Shown here: piece after piece, positions 16,181-22,560 of the stretch
How the letters are laid out: the number at the start of each line of letters is the position of its first letter
Numbering within the stretch: the first letter of the stretch is position 1
DNA from: JBDTMT01 sp033764095
Lineage (GTDB): Bacteria; Desulfobacterota; Binatia; HRBIN30; CADEER01
Direction: 5' to 3'
NCBI GenBank assembly: GCA_033764095.1
Contig: JANRJF010000123.1
Coordinates: 1-24,159, forward strand
DNA length: 24,159 nt
Program-made: the position numbers and the translations under genes
Notes under the pieces: generated by a model
Database searches by the model: none
Told to the model about the DNA's origin: nothing
The model's input: only the letters and a program-made list of their open reading frames with translations

Positions 16181-16186
16181 GGGGGG
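16181..16186 (+). promoter_or_regulatory. GGGGGG ribosome binding site of the micro-ORF
   Basis: GGGGGG followed by AACAGC and ATG: the same six-base spacing as the GGGGGG before the radical SAM start at 3855. It supports translation of the 23-codon frame starting at 16193. Confidence 0.5.
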
Positions 16187-16192
16187 AACAGC

Positions 16193-16264
16193 ATGTTGAA
16201 TTGGCGGCCGTCTCCGAAGCCTCGTCCCATTCCGCGTCCGGCTCCCCAGCCGAACGAAGGGTAA
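16193..16264 (+). CDS. 23-residue peptide made of eight X-Pro dipeptides
   Basis: A short frame with ATG start, strong ribosome binding site and TAA stop. The peptide reads MLNW, then the dipeptides RP, SP, KP, RP, IP, RP, AP and QP, then NEG. The eight prolines use CCG, CCT and CCC, so the pattern is not a simple DNA repeat; this synonymous variation argues for selection on the peptide. Codons ending in A or T are much more common than in neighbouring genes. Cationic X-Pro runs recall insect proline-rich antimicrobial peptides such as drosocin and apidaecin, which target the ribosome; that is resemblance only. Other readings are a substrate for the radical SAM enzymes or methyltransferase around it, or a ribosome-stalling leader peptide for the methyltransferase at 16400. 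There is no signal peptide. The function is unproven. Confidence 0.45.
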   Translation: MLNWRPSPKPRPIPRPAPQPNEG

Positions 16265-16399
16265 CATTCCCGGGATCGTGCGTGTTGCGCTGACCGAATG
16301 GCTCAGCGCCGCGCACGAAACACCCGCCGAGGTGCCTGTCGTGGCGACGGCGCCTCAGTTCCGATTCGCAGCGATGCGGGGTGTTCCCTGCCCCGCGCG

Positions 16400-17260
16400 A
16401 TGACGGTCGACGACTCCCTCCGGCAGGTCGAGGCGCTGTACGCCGCCTGCCAGTCCGATCCCGGACAGTGGAACATCCTGCGTGCCGAGCAGGAATGGGC
16501 GCTGTACGGCGACGCGTGTGATCCGCTCTCGCCGTCCGCGCCGGAGCGGGCGCTGAAGGCGCTGCAGCGCGAGATCTACCTGGACGTCTGGGGCGCCGCG
16601 CTCGCCGGCGTCCCGTCCGCGGCGCGCGTCATGGTGGCGGGCGGCGGCACCGGACGCTTCGCGCAGGTGCTGGCGCAGCGCGGCTGGCGGGTCGAGCTGG
16701 TCGATGCGAGCCCGCACGCGGTGCGGCGGGCGCGCCACCATCTCGGTGCCGCGGTAGCGGCGACGGTCGGCGACCTCGCCCGGCCCGAGACGTTGGCGGC
16801 GCAGGCGTACGACCTGGTGTTGGCGGTCGAGGTGCCCTGTTACGCGACCGATCCGGCGCTGATGATGCGGCACCTGCATGCCGCCCTGCGCCCGGGCGGC
16901 ACGCTGCTCTTCTCGGTCGAAGCGCGGCCCGGCGCGCTGTTGGCCGACCGCGACCTCGCCTCCCCGGAGGCGGCGCGCGCCGTGCTCGACCACGGCGTCA
17001 TCACCCTCCCCGGGCTCAAGCACGTGCACTACTACACGCGCGCCGAGGCGGGTGCGCTGGCGACGCAGGCGGGCCTGACCGTGCTGGGGGTCGAGGGGGT
17101 GTGCTACGTGCCGGACGGCCCGTTCGGCGCCATGGTCGACGCGGCGCGCCTCGACGACCCGACCCACGCCGAGCAGTTGACCGCCGTCGAACGGCGCTGT
17201 CGCGAGGATCCGGTTCTGCGCGAACTGCCGCGCGCCTGGGCCGTGCACGCCCGCAGGTAG
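16400..17260 (+). CDS. Class I SAM-dependent methyltransferase
   Basis: The protein has 286 residues from the ATG at 16400. Motif I is VMVAGGGTGRFA (77-88), the acidic residue binding the SAM ribose is Asp102 in VELVDAS, motif II-like sequence is YDLVLAVEV (about 137-145), and motif III is ALRPGGTLLFS (about 162-172). This is a complete Rossmann methyltransferase core with a helical cap at the N-terminus (QWNILRAEQEWALYGD) and a C-terminal extension. The acceptor is unknown; family members methylate O, N, S or C atoms of small molecules, lipids or peptides. An ATG at 16298 would add 34 residues of low-complexity Arg-rich sequence; 16400 is preferred because family-like sequence starts soon after it, but neither has a ribosome binding site. 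It lies downstream of the X-Pro micro-ORF and 93 bases before the Cys-rich exported protein. Confidence 0.85.
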   Translation: MTVDDSLRQVEALYAACQSDPGQWNILRAEQEWALYGDACDPLSPSAPERALKALQREIYLDVWGAALAGVPSAARVMVAGGGTGRFAQVLAQRGWRVELVDASPHAVRRARHHLGAAVAATVGDLARPETLAAQAYDLVLAVEVPCYATDPALMMRHLHAALRPGGTLLFSVEARPGALLADRDLASPEAARAVLDHGVITLPGLKHVHYYTRAEAGALATQAGLTVLGVEGVCYVPDGPFGAMVDAARLDDPTHAEQLTAVERRCREDPVLRELPRAWAVHARR

Positions 17261-17269
17261 CCAGTTCGA

Positions 17270-17299
17270 TTGGCCAGGCTGCGTCGCACCGTGTAGAAC
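17270..17299 (+). promoter_or_regulatory. Candidate sigma-70-like promoter
   Basis: TTGGCC (17270-17275), an 18-base spacer and TAGAAC (17294-17299), each matching 4 of 6 consensus bases, in the 93-base gap before the Cys-rich gene. This suggests that gene has its own promoter. Confidence 0.4.
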
Positions 17300-17340
17300 C
17301 CGTATCGATTCGCTTTCGTTGCGCCATCGACCATCACCGC

Positions 17341-17347
17341 AAGGAGG
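17341..17347 (+). promoter_or_regulatory. Consensus Shine-Dalgarno deciding the GTG start
   Basis: AAGGAGG with a six-base spacer before GTG at 17354. It is the best match to the canonical ribosome binding site in the window and fixes the start of the exported Cys-rich protein. Confidence 0.8.
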
Positions 17348-17353
17348 TTCCGA

Positions 17354-18181
17354 GTGACTCGTCGCGCCGCAGTGTTGATGCTTCCCGCTTGCCGCACGCT
17401 GGTCGCCGTCGCCGGGCTGCTGTGCCTCGCCGCCGCCCGCGACGTGCACGCGCAAGCCCCCACGGCCGTGGCGGCCACCGACGCAGCCACGCCGGCGGCG
17501 GCGGAGTCGCCCACCGCCGACGCAACGGATGTGTGCGGGGCGGCCGTGAAAGCACTCGGCAACGGCGACTCGAAGCCGCTCAAGGCACTGCCGCCCGCGC
17601 TCGCCGACCGACTGACCGCCGGGCAGAAAGCGGCCGAGGCGTTCACCTGCCTGGCGGTGGCGGAGGGCAGCGCCAAGTCCTGCGACAGGTTGCCGCAGAG
17701 CAGCCGCGCCGCATGCGAGGAGCGCACCAAGTTCCTGCTCGGGCTGAAGTCCGCACCGAAGGAAGCGCTCAAGGCGCAGATCATCCACACCATCTGCCTG
17801 CAGGAGGGCTCGAAGGAGGACTGCGCCAAGCTCAAGCAGGCGATCGCGACGCGCAACCCGGCCGCCTGCCAGCAATTGTCGCAGGCCGACGGCGCCTGGG
17901 GTCGCGAGGGGCTGTGCGCGGCGCTGGCGAGCGGCGACGCGGCCAAGTGCAGCGTCGTCCCGGAGGGCGAGAAGCGCGACACCTGCGCCGCGATGGCGAC
18001 CGACGACGCCAAGCGCTGCCCGAAGGGCAGTGCCGACTGCGTCGCGATGGTCGGCAACTTCGCCGTGCTCAGCAAGGGCGGGCTCGACGGCGAGGGCCTC
18101 GACCCGACCACCGCGGCCCTGCGCCAGGGTCGCAAGGCCTGCGCGCCGCTGCTCGAGGGCCTGGCGGACGCCTGCAAGTGA
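17354..18181 (+). CDS. Exported cysteine-rich helical-repeat protein
   Basis: I do not recognise the family. The 275-residue protein starts at a GTG behind a consensus ribosome binding site. It has a signal peptide (hydrophobic LVAVAGLLCLAA, cleavage after VHAQA near residue 35) and a short Ala/Thr/Pro linker. The mature part contains 14 cysteines at fairly regular intervals, many in units of the form Cys-x-x-Leu/Met followed 8-15 residues later by another Cys: CDRLPQSSRAAC, CAALASGDAAKC, CAAMATDDAKRC. These look like short alpha-helical hairpins tied by disulfides, reminiscent of other Cys-paired repeat proteins in the periplasm. There is no CxxCH, so it is not a cytochrome. The strong expression signals suggest an abundant protein. 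It may be a binding or scaffold protein rather than an enzyme. It is convergent with 18203-19744; the 21-base gap shows no clear terminator. Confidence 0.8.
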   Translation: MTRRAAVLMLPACRTLVAVAGLLCLAAARDVHAQAPTAVAATDAATPAAAESPTADATDVCGAAVKALGNGDSKPLKALPPALADRLTAGQKAAEAFTCLAVAEGSAKSCDRLPQSSRAACEERTKFLLGLKSAPKEALKAQIIHTICLQEGSKEDCAKLKQAIATRNPAACQQLSQADGAWGREGLCAALASGDAAKCSVVPEGEKRDTCAAMATDDAKRCPKGSADCVAMVGNFAVLSKGGLDGEGLDPTTAALRQGRKACAPLLEGLADACK

Positions 18182-18202
18182 GGCGGCGCCGACGCGGCGC
18201 GC

Positions 18203-19744
18203 CTAGGCGTTGTACCAGGCCGGTTCGGTGAGGCCGCGGAACGCCTCGCACTCGGCCGGGTTCTTGAACTGCAGCAGGTCCTTGATCGTCATCTTGCCGA
18301 GCACCAGCAGCCACCAGATGTACATGCGGCGGGTGTAGTCGCCGCGCCCGATCAGGCCGCGCAGGAACCACGGGACGCTGACGAACTGCTTGCTGCAGTC
18401 GAACAGCGCCTGGTCGATCTCGTCGAGGCTCAGCGTCTCGGTCTCCATCACCGGCGTCGACCAGTCGTAGTTGAGGAAGTCGTCGGCCTTGATCCAGCCC
18501 GCCTTGATGGCATCGCGCCACAGGCGCGTCCCCGGCACCGGGGTGAGCGGATGGAAGCCGGCGTAGTCGGGCTTCAGCGACTTGGCGTAGGCACCCTGCG
18601 CGAGGATGGATTCGCGCGTGTCGTTGCGCAGGCCGACCAGGAACGTCGTCTGCACGAAGATGTGCGGGTACTTGGTGCGCAGCAGGTTGAGGCACTGGCG
18701 GATGGTGTTCTCGCTCTGGAAGCCCTTGTTGAAGCTCTTCAGCTCGTCGTCCGAGAGGCGCTCGACGCCGATGGCGGCGTGGATGAGCCCGGCGCGCACC
18801 AGCTTCTCGAAGACGCCGAGCTTCTCGTCGCGCAGGATGAGGTCGGCGCGCAGGAAGGCGTAGAACTGGAACTTCAGGCCGCGGCGCAACACCGCGTCGG
18901 CGAACGCGTCGCACCACTTCGGGTCGACGTTGAAGGTGTCGTCGACGAAGACGAAGTACTTCTTGCCGAAGTCGCGTTGCAGGAACTCGAGCTCGTCGAG
19001 CGTCTTCTCGACGCTCTTGGTGCGCCAGCGCGCCACCAGCTTGACCTCGCCGTTGGCGTCGATCTTCTGCTCGGCCATGTTGATCCAGAACGCACAGTAG
19101 TCGCAGGCCGAGGGGCAGCCGCGGCTGTGATGGATGGTCGAGCCGTTGGCGGCGAAGAGGAACTTGGAGTTGCCGTACTTGTGCATCGGCAACAGGTCGT
19201 AGGCGGGGCGCGGCAGCGTATCGAGATCGGCGATCAGCTTGCGATCGGGGGCGCGCACCACCTCGCTGCCCTTGCGCGCCGTGACCCCGGCGACCGTCCA
19301 CGGCTGCGGCTGCGTCTTCTCGAGTTCCTCCAGCAGGACGCGAAAGGTCTCCTCGCCCTCGCCGCGCACGATGCAGTCGAACGCCGGCGCGTCGTGTTTG
19401 CCGTTCAGGTACCAGGAGTCGAGAAAGGCGAAGTGGGTCCCGCCGACGACGGTGCGGATGCCGGGGTCGATCTCCTTCACCAGGCTCATCAGCTTGACCA
19501 CTTCGTGTGAGTACACGGCGTGGTTCTCGCCGGCGGCGACGACGTCGGGGCGGGTCTGGCGCAGCCGCGCCTCGAGCGACTTCCAGCCCATCTTCATCGG
19601 CAGGCAGTCGAGGATCTCCACCTCGTGGCCAGCGGCGCGCGCCACCGCGGCCAGCGCCGGCGGCGCCTGCGGCACCATGAAGTTGTCGTAGTCGTTGATG
19701 AACGCCCAGTAGAGCCGGGGCGGCTGTACGATCGTGATGCGCAT
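18203..19744 (-). CDS. B12-binding-type radical SAM protein
   Basis: The 513-residue protein starts ITIVQPPRLYWAF, typical of the first strand of the cobalamin-binding-like domain (about 1-140, with APPALAAVARAAGHE, VVGGTHFAF and IVRGEGEETF). PRPAYDLLPM precedes the cluster motif CPSACDYC (Cys210, Cys214, Cys217). The core carries FVDDTFNVDP, AAIGVERLSDDEL, FNKGF and TTFLVGLRNDT. DxHxxG is absent. The C-terminal region (about 430-513) includes a hydrophobic stretch (YIWWLLVLGKM) that might touch the membrane. The ATG at 19744 has no good ribosome binding site and lies 16 bases after the upstream radical SAM gene, so coupled translation is likely. It is only distantly related to the other five radical SAM proteins here. 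The substrate is unknown. Confidence 0.92.
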   Translation of the reverse strand: MRITIVQPPRLYWAFINDYDNFMVPQAPPALAAVARAAGHEVEILDCLPMKMGWKSLEARLRQTRPDVVAAGENHAVYSHEVVKLMSLVKEIDPGIRTVVGGTHFAFLDSWYLNGKHDAPAFDCIVRGEGEETFRVLLEELEKTQPQPWTVAGVTARKGSEVVRAPDRKLIADLDTLPRPAYDLLPMHKYGNSKFLFAANGSTIHHSRGCPSACDYCAFWINMAEQKIDANGEVKLVARWRTKSVEKTLDELEFLQRDFGKKYFVFVDDTFNVDPKWCDAFADAVLRRGLKFQFYAFLRADLILRDEKLGVFEKLVRAGLIHAAIGVERLSDDELKSFNKGFQSENTIRQCLNLLRTKYPHIFVQTTFLVGLRNDTRESILAQGAYAKSLKPDYAGFHPLTPVPGTRLWRDAIKAGWIKADDFLNYDWSTPVMETETLSLDEIDQALFDCSKQFVSVPWFLRGLIGRGDYTRRMYIWWLLVLGKMTIKDLLQFKNPAECEAFRGLTEPAWYNA

Positions 19745-19760
19745 AGAGCGGGGCCGTGCC

Positions 19761-21176
19761 TCAGGTGGCGTAGAGCGCCCAGAAGCCGCGCAGCGCGTCC
19801 ATCGGCGACAGCGTGCGGATCTTCACCAGATGGCGCCAGACGGTGGACGGGCGGGCGTAGACGCGCCGGAAGGCGCGCCGGTGCATGCGGATGACGTCGT
19901 CGACGGTCATCCCCTCGGGCAGGTACACGGGCGGATTGTCGCGCGTCGGATAGCTGGTGTAGCGGCTCCACTGCTCGGCGCCCTGCAGCTTCCCGGCGGC
20001 TTTCAGCGTGGTGTAGTCCTGTGTGCCTGGATACGGCACGAAGACGGTGAACTTGGCGAAGTCGGGCGCCACCTCGCGCGCCAGGTCGATGGTGCGCTCG
20101 ATCGAGGCCGGCGTATCGCCCGGCACGCCGACCATGAAGAAGCCGACCGTCTGCACGCCGACCTTGCGGCACAGCGCGATCGCGTCGCGGCTCTCGTTGA
20201 CGACGAACTTCTTCTTCAGGCTCAGCAGGACCTCGTCGTCGCCGACCTCGATGCCGAACATGACGCGGCGCAGGCCCGACTCGTAGCAGCGGCGCAGCAT
20301 CTCCTCGTCGAGCAGGTCGACGCGCGTCTCGGTCACCCAGCTGACCTTGCGATGCAGGCCGCGGCTGATCAGCTCGTCGGCAAAGGCGAGGCCCTCGGCG
20401 CGGCTGATCGGGAAGATCGGGTCGACGAACGCCACCTGCTTCATGCCGAGCGACTCGTGCAGCCACTCGATCTCGTCGACGATGTTGCGCACCGAGCGCT
20501 TGCGGCGGCGCGGCCCCATGACGTGCAGCGAGCAGAAGGTGCAGCGGTACGGGCAGCCGCGACTGCCGCAGATGAGCGTCGCCGGCGACGCCACCTGGGC
20601 GAACTTGAAGAGGCCGTAGTGCTGCATCGGGAACAGGTCCCAGGCGGGGAACGGCAGCGAGTCGAGATCCTCGATCTGCGGCCGCTCGGCGGTGCGCACG
20701 ATCTGCTCGCCGCGCCGGAAGCTGATGCCGCGGATCTGCGCGTAGTCGGTCTTGTCGACCACGGCGCGATCGATGTCGACGATGGTGTCTTCCGCCTCGC
20801 CGTGCACGACGATGTCGGCCAGCCCCTCGCGCAGGATGTCCTCGGCGAACAGGTCGGCGTGGATGTTGCCCATCACGATGACCGAGTCGGGGCTCGCCGC
20901 GCGGATCGCGCGCGCCTGCTGGAAGACCTCGGTGGCGCAGGGCGTCACCACCGGCAGGCCGATGACGTCGGGGCGCTGCTGGCGCGCGGCGCGCGCGGCT
21001 CCCTCGGGACCGCCGCGGCCGATGAACGCGTCGTAGACCGCCACCTGCCGATCGCGCTGCCGCAAGCGCGCCGCCAGCAACGCGAGGCCGATCGGCGGCA
21101 TGGCCGTGAGCAGCCCCTTGAACCGCCCGTTGGCCGTCTCGATGCTCGCGGTCGGATTGATCAGCAGCGTCGCCAT
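19761..21176 (-). CDS. B12-binding-type radical SAM protein
   Basis: The 471-residue protein has a cobalamin-binding-like domain (about 1-140: TLLINPT, PPIGLALLAARLRQR, VMGNIHAD, IVVHGEAEDT), the linker LPFPAWDLFPM, then the cluster motif CPYRCTFC (Cys208, Cys212, Cys215). The core has VAFVDPIFPISR, FGIEVGDDEVL, SLKKKF and FFMVGVPGDTP. The DxHxxG motif is absent. The tail RRVYARPSTVWRHLVK matches the tail of other radical SAM proteins in the window. The ATG at 21176 is preceded by GAGGGGGGAC. It is the first gene of a two-gene operon with 18203-19744 and is divergent from the membrane protein at 21414. The reaction is unknown. Confidence 0.93.
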   Translation of the reverse strand: MATLLINPTASIETANGRFKGLLTAMPPIGLALLAARLRQRDRQVAVYDAFIGRGGPEGAARAARQQRPDVIGLPVVTPCATEVFQQARAIRAASPDSVIVMGNIHADLFAEDILREGLADIVVHGEAEDTIVDIDRAVVDKTDYAQIRGISFRRGEQIVRTAERPQIEDLDSLPFPAWDLFPMQHYGLFKFAQVASPATLICGSRGCPYRCTFCSLHVMGPRRRKRSVRNIVDEIEWLHESLGMKQVAFVDPIFPISRAEGLAFADELISRGLHRKVSWVTETRVDLLDEEMLRRCYESGLRRVMFGIEVGDDEVLLSLKKKFVVNESRDAIALCRKVGVQTVGFFMVGVPGDTPASIERTIDLAREVAPDFAKFTVFVPYPGTQDYTTLKAAGKLQGAEQWSRYTSYPTRDNPPVYLPEGMTVDDVIRMHRRAFRRVYARPSTVWRHLVKIRTLSPMDALRGFWALYAT

Positions 21177-21413
21177 GTCCCCCCTCGGTCCAATCCGTTC
21201 TGCCTGGGGCCCGCCGCCACCGCGGTGCGGTCCGACCGTGCCCCTTTCCAGTACCCCGGCGATTCCGGGGTGTCGAGCCGTCGCGCCTCGCCACTTCAGA
21301 ACCGTCCAGCGCCAGCCTTACGTCGGCCGTTCACCATTTGTCCACGCATTGATCGCGCCCGCCGGCGGCGAGTTTCCTTGAGGAACGGACCGCGGCGGTG
21401 GTAGCACCAGCGC
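21177..21413. other. Divergent intergenic region with G-rich RBS and hairpin
   Basis: 237 bases between the radical SAM operon (minus) and the membrane protein (plus), and so likely to hold both promoters. It contains GGGGGG (21179-21184, minus strand) next to the ATG at 21176, a perfect 7-base hairpin ACCCCGG-CGATT-CCGGGGT (21253-21271), and an AT-richer part at about 21320-21350. I could not identify a convincing -10/-35 pair on either strand; TGGACA on the minus strand near 21340 lacks a good -10. Confidence 0.4.
21253..21271. repeat. Perfect 7-base inverted repeat in divergent region
   Basis: ACCCCGG, loop CGATT, CCGGGGT. It lies about 80 bases upstream of the radical SAM start at 21176 and could be an operator or a 5-prime leader hairpin. 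Confidence 0.4.
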
Positions 21414-22517
21414 ATGGGGGTGATCGTGGGGAGCGGCCGCGCGGCACCGGCGAGCGCCGCGCCGGGCAAGTCGCAGGCCGCCGCCGGCAGCCCCGGCCTG
21501 CCGGCGCTGTGGTCGCGCGAATGGCTGGCCTTCGTCTGGAGCAGCCTGCCCGGCCTCGCCCTCGCCGCCGCGGCCGCCAGGGGAGCGATCTCCGAGTCGC
21601 TGGCGCTGGGGCTGTTCGCGGTCAGCTTCGTCGGACTCAACCTGATGCACATGGGCGCCACCTGGGCGCGCGTGTACGTGCGGCCGGGCTGGCGAGTGAA
21701 CCCGCTCGAGCGCCTCGCGGTCCCCTGCGGCCTGGCGGCGTTCGCGATCTCGTTCGAGGCGGTCGGCGGCGGCGCCCTGCTGCTCGCCGCCCAGTACTTC
21801 ATCAGCTTCCACCACGCCCTGATGCAGAACTACGGCATCGCGCGCGCCGCGCAGCGGCGCGACGGCCGCCGGCTCGACGGCCGCCTCGACCTCGCCGCCT
21901 GCCTGCTGCTGCCCGGCGCCGCGCTGCTCTACCGCGCCAGCGCCGTCTGCGGGCTGTACAACGACGCGCCGGTGCCGGCGGTGCCGATGCTGGTGATCCA
22001 AGCGCTGGCCGCCGCCGGCGTGGCGGCGCTCGGCCTGTACGCCTGGCGCGAGTGGCGCGCGATGCGGCACGGCGAGCGGGTGAACCCGATCGGCCTCGGG
22101 CTCTTCTTCGGCACCAACCTGATCTGGTCGGCGCTGCTGATCGCCGACGCACACCCGGCGATCCCGCTCTTCGCCCTCGCCTCCGGCCACTACCTGCAGT
22201 ACGTCTACTTCGTGCGCCGCGTCGAGGTGCGCGACCGCCCGGCCGGCGCCCACCATCCGCTGCGCGCCCGGCTGCAGACGGCGCTGCGCGGCTCGCCGCT
22301 GCAGTATGCCGTCGCGCTGCTGGTGATCGCCGTGCCGGTGACCGTGCTGCTGACCCTGGTCTCGATCGGCCTGCGCGAGCTCGCGCTGTCGGCCGGGCTG
22401 CGCCCCGACACGGCGCTGGCGATGCCGCCCTGGGCGGCGGCCATGCTCGGCGTCAACCTCGAGCACTACTGGCTCGACCGGCGCATCTGGCGCAGCCCGA
22501 AGCCGGTCGCCGCATAG
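21414..22517 (+). CDS. Polytopic membrane protein with conserved-looking histidines
   Basis: I do not recognise the family with certainty. The 367-residue protein has about eight hydrophobic segments after a polar N-terminus of 30 residues. Histidines sit in or next to membrane segments at positions that look functional: His79 in LNLMHMG, His133 and His134 in FISFHHALMQNYG, His259 in ASGHYLQY, His351 in NLEHYWLDRRIWR. This layout resembles membrane-embedded iron or copper enzymes, for example the Brp/Blh carotenoid oxygenase family or membrane desaturases, but the sequence does not match either closely enough to name it. The likely role is a membrane oxidoreductase or a lipid or isoprenoid modifier (inference). 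The start is the ATG at 21414 without a clear Shine-Dalgarno sequence; a GTG at 21426 preceded by GGGGG is an alternative. It is divergent from the radical SAM operon and convergent with 22561-24105. Confidence 0.75.
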   Translation: MGVIVGSGRAAPASAAPGKSQAAAGSPGLPALWSREWLAFVWSSLPGLALAAAAARGAISESLALGLFAVSFVGLNLMHMGATWARVYVRPGWRVNPLERLAVPCGLAAFAISFEAVGGGALLLAAQYFISFHHALMQNYGIARAAQRRDGRRLDGRLDLAACLLLPGAALLYRASAVCGLYNDAPVPAVPMLVIQALAAAGVAALGLYAWREWRAMRHGERVNPIGLGLFFGTNLIWSALLIADAHPAIPLFALASGHYLQYVYFVRRVEVRDRPAGAHHPLRARLQTALRGSPLQYAVALLVIAVPVTVLLTLVSIGLRELALSAGLRPDTALAMPPWAAAMLGVNLEHYWLDRRIWRSPKPVAA

Positions 22518-22540
22518 GCGCGGCCGCACCCCCCGCGCCG

Positions 22541-22559
22541 CGCGGCGATGGTCGCCGCG
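22541..22559. terminator. Hairpin between convergent genes
   Basis: CGCGGCGA, loop TGG, TCGCCGCG: a perfect 8-base stem that almost fills the 43-base gap between the stops at 22517 (plus) and 22561 (minus). Its position suits a bidirectional terminator; there is no T-run. Confidence 0.5.
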
Positions 22560-22560
22560 G

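Larger units (their letters stand above)
16055..16192 (+). other. AT-richer leader region with T6 tract
   Basis: Part of a 345-base stretch (16055-16399) whose only gene-like content is the micro-ORF at 16193-16264. It includes a T6 tract (16107-16112) without a stable upstream hairpin, and a candidate promoter (16115-16143). Base composition is visibly less GC-rich than the flanking genes. In the second part, 16265-16399, I see only a short TCCCGGGA palindrome near 16268. Confidence 0.5.

Noticed and set aside
16298..16399. 34-residue N-terminal extension of the methyltransferase
   Set aside because: Arg-rich low-complexity sequence with no ribosome binding site; the methyltransferase fold starts after 16400.
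17354..18181. Multihaem cytochrome for the Cys-rich protein
   Set aside because: None of the 14 cysteines is in a CxxCH motif.
18182..18202. Terminator between convergent genes
   Set aside because: The 21-base gap is GC-rich, but I found no well-paired stem.
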